Assembly: GCA_002478505.1 (NCBI GenBank)
Contig: DLOP01000076.1
Coordinates: 1 to 16,534 of the forward strand
From: Lachnospiraceae bacterium UBA7481
GTDB taxonomy: Bacteria; Bacillota; Clostridia; Lachnospirales; Lachnospiraceae
Reading direction: 5' to 3'
DNA length: 16,534 nt
Shown: positions 1 through 7,891 of the stretch, in pieces
Layout of the letters: each line of letters starts with the position of its first letter
Position numbering within the stretch: the first letter of the stretch is position 1
Notes under the pieces: generated by a model
Seen by the model: only the letters and a program-made list of their open reading frames with translations
The model's database searches: none
Told to the model about the DNA's origin: nothing
Made by a program: the position numbers and the translations under genes

Positions 1-21
1 GTCCGTCTTCCACAACTTAAA

Positions 22-84
22 TCAGGAATGTTTAGAATTTCTTATTTCCGTACAGCGGCATAGGCACAGATTATAATTGTGCAT
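22..84 (-). CDS. Possible 20-aa leader peptide or small ORF
   Basis: The ATG at 84 is preceded by a GAGGTGG-like ribosome binding site about 4 nt upstream. The frame runs 20 codons to TGA at 22-24. The peptide begins MHNYNLCLCRC and has three cysteines in alternation at residues 7, 9 and 11. It sits about 45 bp downstream of a good leftward promoter, so it could be translated as a leader peptide for a gene to the left of the window. A frame this short can arise by chance, and I know of no family for it. Confidence 0.25.
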   Translation of the reverse strand: MHNYNLCLCRCTEIRNSKHS

Positions 85-129
85 CTTGCCACCTCAAATT
101 TTAAAAGCCCCTTTTGACACCCGAATCCT

Positions 130-158
130 AATATAAGTTACAATGCCAAACTGTGCAA
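130..158 (-). promoter_or_regulatory. Predicted sigma-A promoter reading left
   Basis: On the minus strand, a TTGCAC -35 (153-158) and a TATATT -10 (130-135) are separated by 17 bp. It lies just past the galE stop, so it would start a new transcription unit running off the left edge rather than serve galE. Confidence 0.45.
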
Positions 159-167
159 AAGTCACAA

Positions 168-1178
168 TTAGTAACCATCAGGATTATTTTTTTGCCAGTT
201 CCAACTGTCCGCGCACATATCTTTGAGTGTATACTCCGCCTTCCATCCAAGCTCGCGCAGCGCTTTGGACGCGTCCGCATAGTTCGCAGCGATATCCCCT
301 GCCCTTCTGGGTAATATTTCATATGGAATCTTCACGCCGGAAGCCTCCTCAAAATTCTTCACCACATCCAGCACGCTATAGCCCTGACCGGTGCCCAGAT
401 TATAAATACAAAGCCCTGCTTTCTCCTCAATCTTCTTTAACGCCTTTACATGTCCCCTTGCCAGATCCACCACATGGATATAATCCCTGACTCCCGTGCC
501 ATCCGGCGTATCATAATCATTGCCAAATACGCCAAGCCGTTCCCTCTTTCCCACAGCCACCTGCGTAATATAGGGCATCAGATTATTGGGAATCCCATTG
601 GGATTTTCTCCGATCCTGCCGCTCTTATGCGCGCCGATGGGATTAAAATAACGCAGCAGCACCACATTCCACTCAGGATCCGCCGTCTGGATATCTGTCA
701 GGATCTGCTCCAACATAAATTTTGTAGATCCGTAAGGATTCGTACATTTTTTCAAAGGACTTTCTTCCGTCACCGGCACGCTGTCCGGATCGCCATATAC
801 TGTTGAGGAAGAGGAAAAGATGATATTCTTTACATGATGCTTCCGCATGACATCCACCAGCGTCAATGTACCCGTGATATTATTATCATAATATTCCCAT
901 GGCTTTTCTACGGATTCCCCCACAGCCTTTAAGCCGGCAAAATGTATACAGCTTTCTATCTTTTCCTTGGCAAACACCTCCTCCAGAGCTTCCCTGTCCC
1001 TGATATCCGCCTGATAAAAGACAACCTGCTTTCCGGTAATTTCCTCTACCCGCCTTAATGCCACCGGGGAAGAATTGCTCAGATTATCAATCACCACAAC
1101 CTCCCTGCCGGCCTCTAATAATTCCACTACGGTATGGCTTCCTATAAAGCCGCTTCCTCCTGTTACCAAAATAGCCAT
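168..1178 (-). CDS. galE: UDP-glucose 4-epimerase
   Basis: Interconverts UDP-galactose and UDP-glucose in the Leloir pathway, using tightly bound NAD in the cytoplasm. It also supplies UDP-galactose for surface polysaccharides. The 336-aa product has the extended short-chain dehydrogenase layout. The Rossmann motif TGGSGFIGSH lies at residues 6-15. The serine-rich strand FSSSSTVYG places a catalytic Ser at 124, and the Tyr149-Gly-Ser-Thr-Lys153 motif matches the Ser124/Tyr149/Lys153 positions of E. coli GalE. The length is normal for the family. The start at 1178 is preferred over an in-frame start five codons upstream because GAGGAG lies 7 nt before it. The TraX-family gene ends 30 bp upstream on the same strand, so the two are probably co-transcribed. 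No gal operon partners (galK, galT) are visible. Confidence 0.96.
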   Translation of the reverse strand: MAILVTGGSGFIGSHTVVELLEAGREVVVIDNLSNSSPVALRRVEEITGKQVVFYQADIRDREALEEVFAKEKIESCIHFAGLKAVGESVEKPWEYYDNNITGTLTLVDVMRKHHVKNIIFSSSSTVYGDPDSVPVTEESPLKKCTNPYGSTKFMLEQILTDIQTADPEWNVVLLRYFNPIGAHKSGRIGENPNGIPNNLMPYITQVAVGKRERLGVFGNDYDTPDGTGVRDYIHVVDLARGHVKALKKIEEKAGLCIYNLGTGQGYSVLDVVKNFEEASGVKIPYEILPRRAGDIAANYADASKALRELGWKAEYTLKDMCADSWNWQKNNPDGY

Positions 1179-1208
1179 CTTTTTGCTCCTCATCTTCTAA
1201 ATTCTTTG

Positions 1209-1967
1209 TTATTGTAATGGTCTGAACAACCAATATTGCATAAAAATCAGTATCATGATATGAACAGGGTAAAATGCGTAACAAGCATATTGAAATATCT
1301 TATTATGGAACCCCTGACGTCCCTGATATAACCAAATGGGAATCAGTGATATCAAAGCAAATCCCTGCTGAAAAAGTTCTATTTCATACCCAAATATTTG
1401 GAAAGAATAGTAATATCCTCCCAACAGCTTTATATTCAAAATAAACAGGCATATAAACTGTATTAACCGGATTTTCCAAGTTTGTCCCCGGAAAAAATAA
1501 AATGTCAAAACAGTTAAAATGCCAATTCCATAGTAGTCAACCATGGTTGCGTAACCAAGAATAAATCCCAAAACGATAATACCCGCAATTACCACCGTTG
1601 CAAATACTTTATTTAAATGCGTTCTGCATTTCTCAATCAAAATAATCAGCAGCAAACTCTCTAAAAAAGTCCAGAGTACATTTTGGTGATATGGATAAAA
1701 TGCACTGCCGCCATACATCATGTTGAATGGTATTTCAGATAAACATGCCCACAAAAGAATACGCAGCATATAGCGGCGCAAATCATGCGTATGAGTATAG
1801 CCTTCTACAATCATGAATGCGAAAATAGGATACGCTATTCGCCCTATACACGTCAGCCATTCTTCCGCCGGAAAAAGTGTTGCCCATGCATGGTCGCACA
1901 GCATTAGCCCCATAGCCAGTAAATGAAGCGTAAATGAACTGATATTAAATCTCTCATTTTGAGTCAT
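1209..1967 (-). CDS. TraX-family integral membrane protein (putative acyltransferase)
   Basis: A 252-aa, very hydrophobic protein with roughly seven or eight predicted membrane helices. It resembles the TraX family, named for the F-plasmid protein that N-acetylates pilin. Recognisable pieces are the N-terminal helix with an HLLAMGLMLCDH stretch, then IGRIAYPIFAFMIVEGYTHT, and RYMLRILLWACLSEIPFNMMYG. Chromosomal TraX relatives are common in Clostridia without any conjugation genes, and their substrate is unknown. Adjacent galE suggests, weakly, that it modifies a surface glycan or protein. The ATG at 1967 is chosen over a TTG five codons earlier because a GAGGGTGG site precedes it by about 5 nt. 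A weak candidate promoter (TTGCAA at 2009-2014, TAAATA at 1986-1991, 17-bp spacing) lies upstream. Confidence 0.85.
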   Translation of the reverse strand: MTQNERFNISSFTLHLLAMGLMLCDHAWATLFPAEEWLTCIGRIAYPIFAFMIVEGYTHTHDLRRYMLRILLWACLSEIPFNMMYGGSAFYPYHQNVLWTFLESLLLIILIEKCRTHLNKVFATVVIAGIIVLGFILGYATMVDYYGIGILTVLTFYFFRGQTWKIRLIQFICLFILNIKLLGGYYYSFQIFGYEIELFQQGFALISLIPIWLYQGRQGFHNKIFQYACYAFYPVHIMILIFMQYWLFRPLQ

Positions 1968-2059
1968 AGATGCCACCCTCAATGCTATTTACTGTATATT
2001 AATGCTGTTTGCAAGGATCTATTTTGGCCTTTATAATCTCAATGCTTCAAAAGCCTAAA

Positions 2060-3544
2060 TTATTTCAATTCCTCAAGCAAACGGACCAGAAAACCATAAA
2101 CACGTTCTGTGGAAGAAATGCTGAGACGCTCTTTCGTCGTATGGACGTCCCGCATATCCGGTCCTATGGAAATACAGTCAAGACCTTCTATCTTCTCTGC
2201 AAAAAATCCACATTCCAATCCTGCATGGATCGCCTGCACCACCATTTCCTTTCCGTACATCTTCCGGTAGAGTCCGCATACCGCATCACGAAGGGGTGAC
2301 TGCGGCTGATATTCCCATCCCGGATAAACGCCTTTGATATTCCATGCGGCATGATAAGCGTCGCAAAGCAGTATCATGCGTTCCAAAAGTTCCTCTTTCT
2401 TGGATGCCACAGAACTTCGCACGGCATATCCGAGACTTAACGTCTGATCATCCATTGTAAGCGTGCCAAGATTTAAAGAGGTTTCCACAAGTCCGCTGAC
2501 AGCGGGGCTCATTTCGCATACCCCTCTGGGCATGGTCTGAATCAACGACAGAAGTTTTTTAGCGCAGCGATCTTCTAGCGCTTTATGGACAGCCGTCTCA
2601 GCCTGTCCTCCATCCGCCGGAGCCGGTCCGCCATCCGCAGATTTAAACTCCATGATCACATTCGGATCCCGAAGCTTGGATTCCCCAAGGATGATTTTCT
2701 GCCATTTCAAAAATTCCTGAGATATCTTCCCATAGGAAGCCTTTTCAATCAAAAGATCCGCACATGCTGCATTCGGGATGACATTATCCTTCTTACCGCC
2801 ATCAATCTTTAGAAGATGTACTCCATCCAGCTTCATAAGACCATGGACTACTCTCGCCATCAACAGATTTGCATTGGCCGTCCCTTTATGGATCTCCGAA
2901 CCGGAATGGCCGCCCTGCAGTCCCGAAATGGACAGACGGCAGAAAATCCCTTCATATTCCTGAAACTGCAATGGATAGTCAATCAAAAAACTTGCGCCGC
3001 CTGCACAGCCCGCCAGAAGATATCCCTCTTCCTCGGAATCCAGATTGATCAACCGCTTTGCACGGCATATCGAAAGATCGATCCCGCTTGCGCCTTCCAT
3101 GCCGACTTCTTCCTCCACCGTGACTACCACTTCAAGCCTCGGATGCTTCAGCGTATCAGAAGATAGAATCGCCAGCGCATAGGCAACCGCAATACCGTCA
3201 TCCGCGCCTAAAGAAGTACCCTTTGCATAGATCTGATCGCCGTCAACAGCGAGCCGCAGTCCTTCTGTCCTCATATCAATATCACAGTCCCTGTCGGAAA
3301 CAGCCACCATATCCATATGTCCCTGTATCATGACAGGGGGAGCCGCCTCATATCCCGCTGATGCCTCCTTGATCATGATCACATTCCCAAGCTTGTCCTG
3401 CTGATACTCCAATCCCTTCTTTTTGGCAAACTCCACCAGATAATTACTGATCTCTGCCGTATTGCCCGAACCATGTGGAATATTACAGATCTCCTCAAAA
3501 TAATGAAAAACCTCTTTTGGTTCCAGATTCTCTAAAATTGCCAT
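2060..3544 (-). CDS. pepD: Aminoacyl-histidine dipeptidase (peptidase D, M20 family)
   Basis: A cytoplasmic zinc metallopeptidase of the M20C type that hydrolyses Xaa-His dipeptides such as carnosine, and often other dipeptides, for amino-acid recycling. The 494-aa length is typical for PepD. Metal and catalytic residues appear in the family order: GHMDMV with His76 and Asp78, GADDG with Asp115, the EEEVGM glutamates at 144-146, the LDSEE motif with Asp169, and a late His468 in DVHTTKERLS. A lid or dimerisation insert lies between about residues 190 and 400. The ATG at 3544 has AGGAG 9 nt upstream. The gene appears monocistronic or leads into the TraX-family gene, which starts about 90 bp downstream. 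The nearby promoter at 3591-3617 fits this gene. Confidence 0.93.
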   Translation of the reverse strand: MAILENLEPKEVFHYFEEICNIPHGSGNTAEISNYLVEFAKKKGLEYQQDKLGNVIMIKEASAGYEAAPPVMIQGHMDMVAVSDRDCDIDMRTEGLRLAVDGDQIYAKGTSLGADDGIAVAYALAILSSDTLKHPRLEVVVTVEEEVGMEGASGIDLSICRAKRLINLDSEEEGYLLAGCAGGASFLIDYPLQFQEYEGIFCRLSISGLQGGHSGSEIHKGTANANLLMARVVHGLMKLDGVHLLKIDGGKKDNVIPNAACADLLIEKASYGKISQEFLKWQKIILGESKLRDPNVIMEFKSADGGPAPADGGQAETAVHKALEDRCAKKLLSLIQTMPRGVCEMSPAVSGLVETSLNLGTLTMDDQTLSLGYAVRSSVASKKEELLERMILLCDAYHAAWNIKGVYPGWEYQPQSPLRDAVCGLYRKMYGKEMVVQAIHAGLECGFFAEKIEGLDCISIGPDMRDVHTTKERLSISSTERVYGFLVRLLEELK

Positions 3545-3590
3545 TTTACATCTCTCCTACATATCTTCTTTCTTATTCTTACCAATTTTG

Positions 3591-3617
3591 ATTATACCAT
3601 ATCATGCTCCAATACAA
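3591..3617 (-). promoter_or_regulatory. Predicted pepD promoter (extended -10)
   Basis: On the minus strand the sequence TGGTATAAT gives a consensus TATAAT -10 (3591-3596) with the upstream TG of an extended -10. A weaker TTGTAT -35 (3612-3617) has 15-bp spacing. It lies about 47 bp before the pepD start. Confidence 0.5.
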
Positions 3618-3633
3618 AATATTTATTTGTCTG

Positions 3634-3662
3634 CTGACACTCCACTCTTTATGTGTTATATT
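3634..3662 (+). promoter_or_regulatory. Predicted promoter of the GH127 gene
   Basis: A CTGACA -35 (3634-3639) and a TATATT -10 (3657-3662) have an ideal 17-bp spacer. The predicted transcription start is near 3669, about 35 bp before the chosen ATG at 3705. It is divergent from the pepD promoter about 20 bp away, so one regulator could affect both. Confidence 0.5.
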
Positions 3663-3704
3663 TTAGATACACGGTTTATTGCCATTCAGGAGAGTGTTTT
3701 CATT

Positions 3705-5522
3705 ATGCTTAAAGATATCGAGAGAAAAAACGTAACCATACTTCCAGGCCTTTTCAAAGAACGAATGGACATCAACAGAAATTACCTTATGGAGCTTGAT
3801 AATCAATGTCTGCTTCAAAATTTCTACCTTGAAGCCGGAGTGATTATACCCGGGCTCCAGATAATTGATAATCCCGAAAATGCGCATCTTCATTGGGGCT
3901 GGGAAGCTCCAACCTGCCAGCTTAGGGGACATTTTCTGGGGCATTGGCTTTCCGCTGCAGCTGCGTATTACGCATCGGAAAAAGATATGGAAATCAAGAT
4001 CAAACTTGATAAGATCATATCCGAGCTTGCTATGTGTCAGCAGCTTAATGGCGGTGAATGGTTAAGTTCAATACCCGAAAAATATTTTCAGATACTTGCT
4101 GAAAACCGCTATGTATGGTCGCCGCAATATGTAATGCACAAAACGATCATGGGGCTTACCGATGCTTACAAATATGCAGACAACAAGCAGGCTCTTACTA
4201 TTGTTGATCATCTGAGTAATTGGTATATCCGCTGGACAGATAAAATGCAGGAAATAAACCCGGGCGCAATTTACAACGGTGAACAGGGCGGATTGCTTGA
4301 AATATGGGCAGAGCTATATGATATCACAAAAGATGGAAAGTATATGCAGCTTGCAGAACGATATTCGGACAACGGTGTATTCAGAGCGCTTGCCAATGGC
4401 CAGGATGCTCTCACAAATGAACACGCAAATGCAAGTATTCCTCTTTCCCACGGTTCTGCAAAAATGTATGAGGTGACCGGTGATGAAAAGTGGCGCAAAT
4501 ACACCGAGCTTTTTTGGAAAAACGCCGTAACAGACAGAGGGACATATTGTACAGGTGGTCAGAACGCCGGAGAATTTTGGGTGCCTCCATTTAAGCAAGG
4601 GCAGTTTCTTGGTATTAACAATCAGGAATTCTGCACAGTTTATAACATGGTAAGAACCGCATCCTATCTGTACAAGTGGACCGGAGATACATCATATGCG
4701 GATTATATTGAAAAGTGTCTTTACAATGGCTTTCTCACCCAGCAAAATCCCACATCTGGTATGCCGACGTATTTTCTGCCTTTATCAGCAGGAAGCAGAA
4801 AAAAATGGGGCAGCAAGCGGCATGATTTTTGGTGCTGTCACGGTACAATGGTTCAGGCGCAGACACTCTATAACAAACTGATCTATTTTGAAGATAGAAA
4901 TAACAGCCGTATTGTGATAAGTCAGTATATTCCTTCTCAGCTTTCTTGCTGCTTTGAACACACAGATATAAATATAAAGCAAACCTCCGAAATGAGCGGG
5001 TACAGCAATCAGACATTTTTTGATGAACACGGCGGCATCAATATGTCGAGATGGGCATTTAAATTTGAGATCGAATGCTCTCACAAGGAAGACTTTACTA
5101 TATCGTTCCGTGTTCCGTGCTGGGTGAAGGGAGATATTGTTTTAAGTATTAACGGAAAGTCGAAAAAAGCTGTTATTGAAGACGGTTATATCAATATAAA
5201 ACGGAACTGGACAACGGATATTGTAAGTTTGTATCTCCAAAACGGTCTTACCATGGAAGCCTTGCCGGATATGCCTGAACTCGCTGCCGTGACAGACGGT
5301 CCTATTGTACTTGCGGGACTTACTGAATGCGACTGTGGTATTTCAGGGAATTATGATGATCCGACCACGTTTCTTTACCCGCAAACCGAGCATACATACG
5401 GAATTTTTCCGTGGAAACAGGGCTGTTATATTACGAGAAATCAACAAAAAAATTTTTTACTAAAGCCGCTTTATGATATATGTGATGAAACATATACGGT
5501 TTACTATACTTGTAAAAAATGA
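3705..5522 (+). CDS. GH127 beta-L-arabinofuranosidase (DUF1680-type glycosidase)
   Basis: A 605-aa predicted glycoside hydrolase of family GH127, typified by HypBA1 of Bifidobacterium longum, which cleaves beta-L-arabinofuranosides. No signal peptide is seen, so it would be cytoplasmic and act on imported oligosaccharides. The family's unusual zinc-cysteine active site is visible. Glu290 in AGEF is the candidate acid/base. Glu308 and Cys310 in QEFC and the paired Cys377-Cys378 in WCCHG form the likely zinc ligands, one of these cysteines being the nucleophile. The fold is an (alpha/alpha)6 barrel followed by beta-sandwich domains. An in-frame TTG start at 3588 is rejected because it lies upstream of the predicted promoter, whereas AGGAG is 12 nt before the ATG at 3705. 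It is the only rightward gene among leftward neighbours, has no transporter or regulator beside it, and reads more AT-rich than they do, which may indicate acquisition. The exact substrate cannot be told from sequence. Confidence 0.88.
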   Translation: MLKDIERKNVTILPGLFKERMDINRNYLMELDNQCLLQNFYLEAGVIIPGLQIIDNPENAHLHWGWEAPTCQLRGHFLGHWLSAAAAYYASEKDMEIKIKLDKIISELAMCQQLNGGEWLSSIPEKYFQILAENRYVWSPQYVMHKTIMGLTDAYKYADNKQALTIVDHLSNWYIRWTDKMQEINPGAIYNGEQGGLLEIWAELYDITKDGKYMQLAERYSDNGVFRALANGQDALTNEHANASIPLSHGSAKMYEVTGDEKWRKYTELFWKNAVTDRGTYCTGGQNAGEFWVPPFKQGQFLGINNQEFCTVYNMVRTASYLYKWTGDTSYADYIEKCLYNGFLTQQNPTSGMPTYFLPLSAGSRKKWGSKRHDFWCCHGTMVQAQTLYNKLIYFEDRNNSRIVISQYIPSQLSCCFEHTDINIKQTSEMSGYSNQTFFDEHGGINMSRWAFKFEIECSHKEDFTISFRVPCWVKGDIVLSINGKSKKAVIEDGYINIKRNWTTDIVSLYLQNGLTMEALPDMPELAAVTDGPIVLAGLTECDCGISGNYDDPTTFLYPQTEHTYGIFPWKQGCYITRNQQKNFLLKPLYDICDETYTVYYTCKK

Positions 5523-5536
5523 TTATTATAATCTTC

Positions 5537-7015
5537 CTATGCGCTTTTTTTCTCCGTCCGGTCCCACACCTTGCTCGGCTGCGCCTTGAATGTGGGACAT
5601 CTCCAGAGCAGGGTTTTTAATGCCTTCCAGTTAAACGGCGCCAGTGGCCACAGATAGCTCTTATGGCTGAAGGTAGGCGTCGTCACGGTTGACAGCAGGA
5701 CAAGAGCAAGCCCGGTCCAGAAACCGACAGGTCCGAAAAATCCCGTAGTCAGGATCAAAAAGAGCCTGTAGATCCGTAAACCTTCCCCAAACTCGATACT
5801 CGGCAGGGACATCGTAGCCAGCAAAGTCAGTGCCGCGTAAAATATCACTTCCACCGACGCCCAGTTCAGCTGTACCGCAATATCCCCGATGATCAAGCCG
5901 CCCACGATGGACATTGCGCCGGAAAAGCGGCTGGTGGAATGTGCGGAAGAATACCGGAACAGATCCAGTCCGAAATCCACTGCGAGTACATAGAAAAACA
6001 GCCGTTCCCTCGTCAACGGTTCTGTCTCCATCAGCTTGATCTGATCTGCCAGCTCCGGAAAAAATCCTACGATCAGCATAAATACCGGAAGAAGCAAAAG
6101 ACTGATCCATACACAGGCAAACCGCATCCACCTCAGATAATTGCCCACCAGCGGACTTTTATAATAATCCTCCACATTCTGTGTAAACTGGAATATGGTG
6201 GTAGGCAGGATGATGACAGACGGCGTATTGTCCACAATGATGATCATGTGTCCCTCCATCAGATAGCTGCATGCCACATCCGGACGTTCCGTCACCTGAA
6301 CTACAGGCAGCGGATGATACCAGTGCTTCCTTAACAGGAGTTCTTCAAGACTTTTCGTACCCATCGTGAGGGAAGATACCTTAAGGTTGCCTATCGCCTC
6401 CTTCACTTTCTCTAAAAGCTCCTTCTCCACTAAGCCGCCGACATAGGCAAGCGCCACATCTGTCTTGGAATCCGTCCCCACACTCATGATCTCAAACGTC
6501 AGATGATTGCTTCTGATCCGTCGTCTGATCAGGTTTGTATTAAACAGCATCGTTTCCACAAATCCGTCTCTGGAGCCCCTTGTCACCTTCTCCACATCCG
6601 GTTCCTCGATCCCTCTGGTAGGATAAGTACGCACATCCAGAATCACCGCCTGGGTGCATCCATTTAAAAAAAGCGCCGTGGGACCGCTGACAATATTTTT
6701 ACATATGGTATCCCAGTCATCACACAGTTCCGTCTGAACATATCCGATCTTAGATGCTGCAAATCTTTGGATGCTTTCAAGCAGCTCTCCCTCTTTACTG
6801 GAAAATTCCGACTGTATCGAAAGATATGCAGGGTTTTGCAGATAGCCGAACAGCTTCTGCAGAGTATCTGTCTTACACATACCATTGATGCCGACCCAGT
6901 ACGCATCCACCCCGCATAGCGTCATTTCCCTTGTCACAATATCAAAACTTTTACCGATAGGAAGTTTTTCTTTCAATACCGCAATGTTTTCTTCCAGAAC
7001 CACTGATAAACCCAT
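5537..7015 (-). CDS. spoVAF: Spore germination protein, GerA alpha-subunit / SpoVAF type
   Basis: A 492-aa membrane protein of the GerA family, which forms germinant receptors or, as SpoVAF, accompanies the SpoVA dipicolinic-acid channel in the spore inner membrane. The first 270 or so residues are a soluble domain carrying the conserved stretch around residues 133-167 (PTRGIEEPD, then RGSRDGF, then NTNLIRRRIR). Residues from about 286 onward contain four or five membrane segments, beginning with LRWMRFACVWISLLLLPVF. SpoVAF is favoured over a receptor A subunit because of the short N-terminus, the length near 490 aa and the absence of gerB or gerC genes next to it. No spoVA genes are adjacent either. 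The start at 7015 has GGAGG about 5 nt upstream. I could not identify a convincing sigma-G promoter. It converges on the GH127 gene with a 14-bp gap. Confidence 0.82.
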   Translation of the reverse strand: MGLSVVLEENIAVLKEKLPIGKSFDIVTREMTLCGVDAYWVGINGMCKTDTLQKLFGYLQNPAYLSIQSEFSSKEGELLESIQRFAASKIGYVQTELCDDWDTICKNIVSGPTALFLNGCTQAVILDVRTYPTRGIEEPDVEKVTRGSRDGFVETMLFNTNLIRRRIRSNHLTFEIMSVGTDSKTDVALAYVGGLVEKELLEKVKEAIGNLKVSSLTMGTKSLEELLLRKHWYHPLPVVQVTERPDVACSYLMEGHMIIIVDNTPSVIILPTTIFQFTQNVEDYYKSPLVGNYLRWMRFACVWISLLLLPVFMLIVGFFPELADQIKLMETEPLTRERLFFYVLAVDFGLDLFRYSSAHSTSRFSGAMSIVGGLIIGDIAVQLNWASVEVIFYAALTLLATMSLPSIEFGEGLRIYRLFLILTTGFFGPVGFWTGLALVLLSTVTTPTFSHKSYLWPLAPFNWKALKTLLWRCPTFKAQPSKVWDRTEKKSA

Positions 7016-7163
7016 AAAATCCTCCTAATTACAAAACACTTTTTCATTATCCACAGTATTTCCATCTATTGACATCTCATTCTTATATTTCAGAGAAGTA
7101 TTGGCGAGGGGGTTTGCAAATTTATAATAGATAAAAATAGTAAAATTCAGCTTTAAAATTGCT

Positions 7164-7191
7164 TTGCAAATAAGTCCTTTCGGGGTATAAT
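7164..7191 (+). promoter_or_regulatory. Predicted promoter of the toxin-antitoxin operon
   Basis: TTGCAA (7164-7169) and a consensus TATAAT (7186-7191) are 16 bp apart. A second candidate, TTGGCG at 7101-7106 with TATAAT at 7123-7128, also has 16-bp spacing. The downstream one is closer to the genes and sits directly in front of the palindrome at 7195-7219. Confidence 0.6.
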
Positions 7192-7194
7192 AAA

Positions 7195-7219
7195 CTTAAA
7201 TTAACCAACTTAATTTAAG
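7195..7219. promoter_or_regulatory. Palindromic operator candidate, toxin-antitoxin promoter
   Basis: A perfect 10-bp inverted repeat (CTTAAATTAA / TTAATTTAAG) with a 5-nt centre starts 3 bp after the -10 hexamer and covers the predicted transcription start. Type II antitoxins normally repress their own operon by binding such palindromes, so this is the likely autoregulatory site (inference). The AT-rich stem makes a terminator unlikely. Confidence 0.55.
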
Positions 7220-7263
7220 ACAGAACTATGGCATGCTTCCATCTGAAGCAGAAAGGGATCGCA

Positions 7264-7491
7264 ATGAGCACATTAGACACTACTGTCTCTATGGTTCAGA
7301 AATGCACGGAAGATGAATTGCAGGTCGTCCAGCAGGTAATCCGGCAGTTTTTTCTGAACAGAGAACCACACATTACAACAAAAAAACAGTTCCTTGAGGA
7401 ACTACAAATTTCCAGAGAGCAGCACCAAAGCGACCAGAGTCAGGAGTCCGGTGAAGCCCTAGCGGAACTGAGGGAAAAATATGGTCTATAA
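7264..7491 (+). CDS. Putative type II antitoxin (partner of RelE/ParE-type toxin)
   Basis: A 75-aa small acidic protein directly upstream of, and overlapping by 11 bp, a RelE/ParE-type toxin gene. This is the usual antitoxin-first arrangement. The sequence has an N-terminal helical region (about residues 15-33, EDELQVVQQVIRQFFLN), a short polar linker rich in Gln and Ser, and a C-terminal charged helix ending EALAELREKYGL that would wrap the toxin. I cannot assign it confidently to a named antitoxin fold. The start at 7264 is chosen over an in-frame ATG at 7228 because AAAGGGA lies 5 nt upstream of it, while nothing suitable precedes 7228. Expression is probably autorepressed through the palindrome at 7195-7219. 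Confidence 0.75.
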   Translation: MSTLDTTVSMVQKCTEDELQVVQQVIRQFFLNREPHITTKKQFLEELQISREQHQSDQSQESGEALAELREKYGL

Positions 7492-7795
7492 GGTGATATT
7501 ATCAAATCTCGCCAAGCGGCAGCTTGATAACATTCTTTTTTACATTTATGCAACATTAGGCAACGAAGTGGCCGCCGCTCGCGTTTTAGAGGATGCAGAG
7601 AATACCATACAAAAGCTTGCTCAAGTCGGTGGCTCCTTAAAAATATGCGAAGAGCCGGAGCTTGCTGAATATGGTTACCGGAAAATGTATTTTTTATCGC
7701 ATCGCTACCTTATGTTATATACTATAAACGGCACCAACATTCATGTGGATAGAATCTACCATGAACTTGAGGATTACCAAAATCTGCCGAATTAA
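7481..7795 (+). CDS. RelE/ParE superfamily toxin
   Basis: A 104-aa protein with the pattern of the ParE/RelE toxin fold. It opens with MVYKVILSNLAKRQLDNILFYI (here split as strand 1 and helix 1), continues with a second helix around AAARVLEDAENTIQKLAQ, then the segment YGYRKMYFLSHRYLMLYTI, and ends with HVDRIYHELEDYQ. The terminal RIYHEL-type motif is typical of ParE-like members, which poison DNA gyrase, while RelE members cut ribosome-bound mRNA. Sequence alone does not decide the target. It overlaps the antitoxin gene by 11 bp, indicating coupled translation. Confidence 0.85.
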   Translation: MVYKVILSNLAKRQLDNILFYIYATLGNEVAAARVLEDAENTIQKLAQVGGSLKICEEPELAEYGYRKMYFLSHRYLMLYTINGTNIHVDRIYHELEDYQNLPN

Positions 7796-7805
7796 TCACC
7801 ATACT

Positions 7806-7860
7806 ACTAAAAATATGCGCCGCCGTCATTTGCTAAGCACAGACAGCAACGCATATTTCC
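7806..7860 (-). terminator. Stem-loop between the TA locus and the lysozyme gene
   Basis: AAATATGCG (7811-7819) pairs with CGCATATTT (7850-7858), and inside it TTGCT (7830-7834) pairs with AGCAA (7845-7849), with a bulge on one arm. Read leftward, the structure is followed by a run of five T, which fits termination of the lysozyme transcript. It sits between two convergent units, so it may also stop the toxin-antitoxin transcript, although the rightward T-tract is poor. Confidence 0.45.
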
Positions 7861-7891
7861 GTTTTACCACAGTACCATATTTAATTTTATT

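Larger units (their letters stand above)
1..167. other. Intergenic region downstream of galE
   Basis: This stretch lies past the galE stop codon and runs to the window edge. It holds no long gene. It contains a plausible leftward promoter (130-158) and a 20-codon leftward ORF with a ribosome binding site (22-84), each listed separately. A short inverted repeat, GCACA at 64-68 with TGTGC at 78-82, overlaps the start of that ORF. The next real gene is presumably to the left, outside the window. Confidence 0.6.

Noticed and set aside
5521..5533. Palindrome GATTATTATAATC between the convergent GH127 and spore genes
   Set aside because: The arms are only 6 bp, separated by one base, and AT-only apart from the end pairs. 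It cannot form a useful terminator hairpin.
5661..6131. A 156-codon minus-strand frame within the spore germination gene
   Set aside because: It is in another frame of a clearly coding gene and has an implausible composition.
7022..7110. Sigma-G-type promoter before the spore germination gene
   Set aside because: Partial matches to a -35 and -10 of that type can be found, but no pair fits both boxes and spacing well enough to report.
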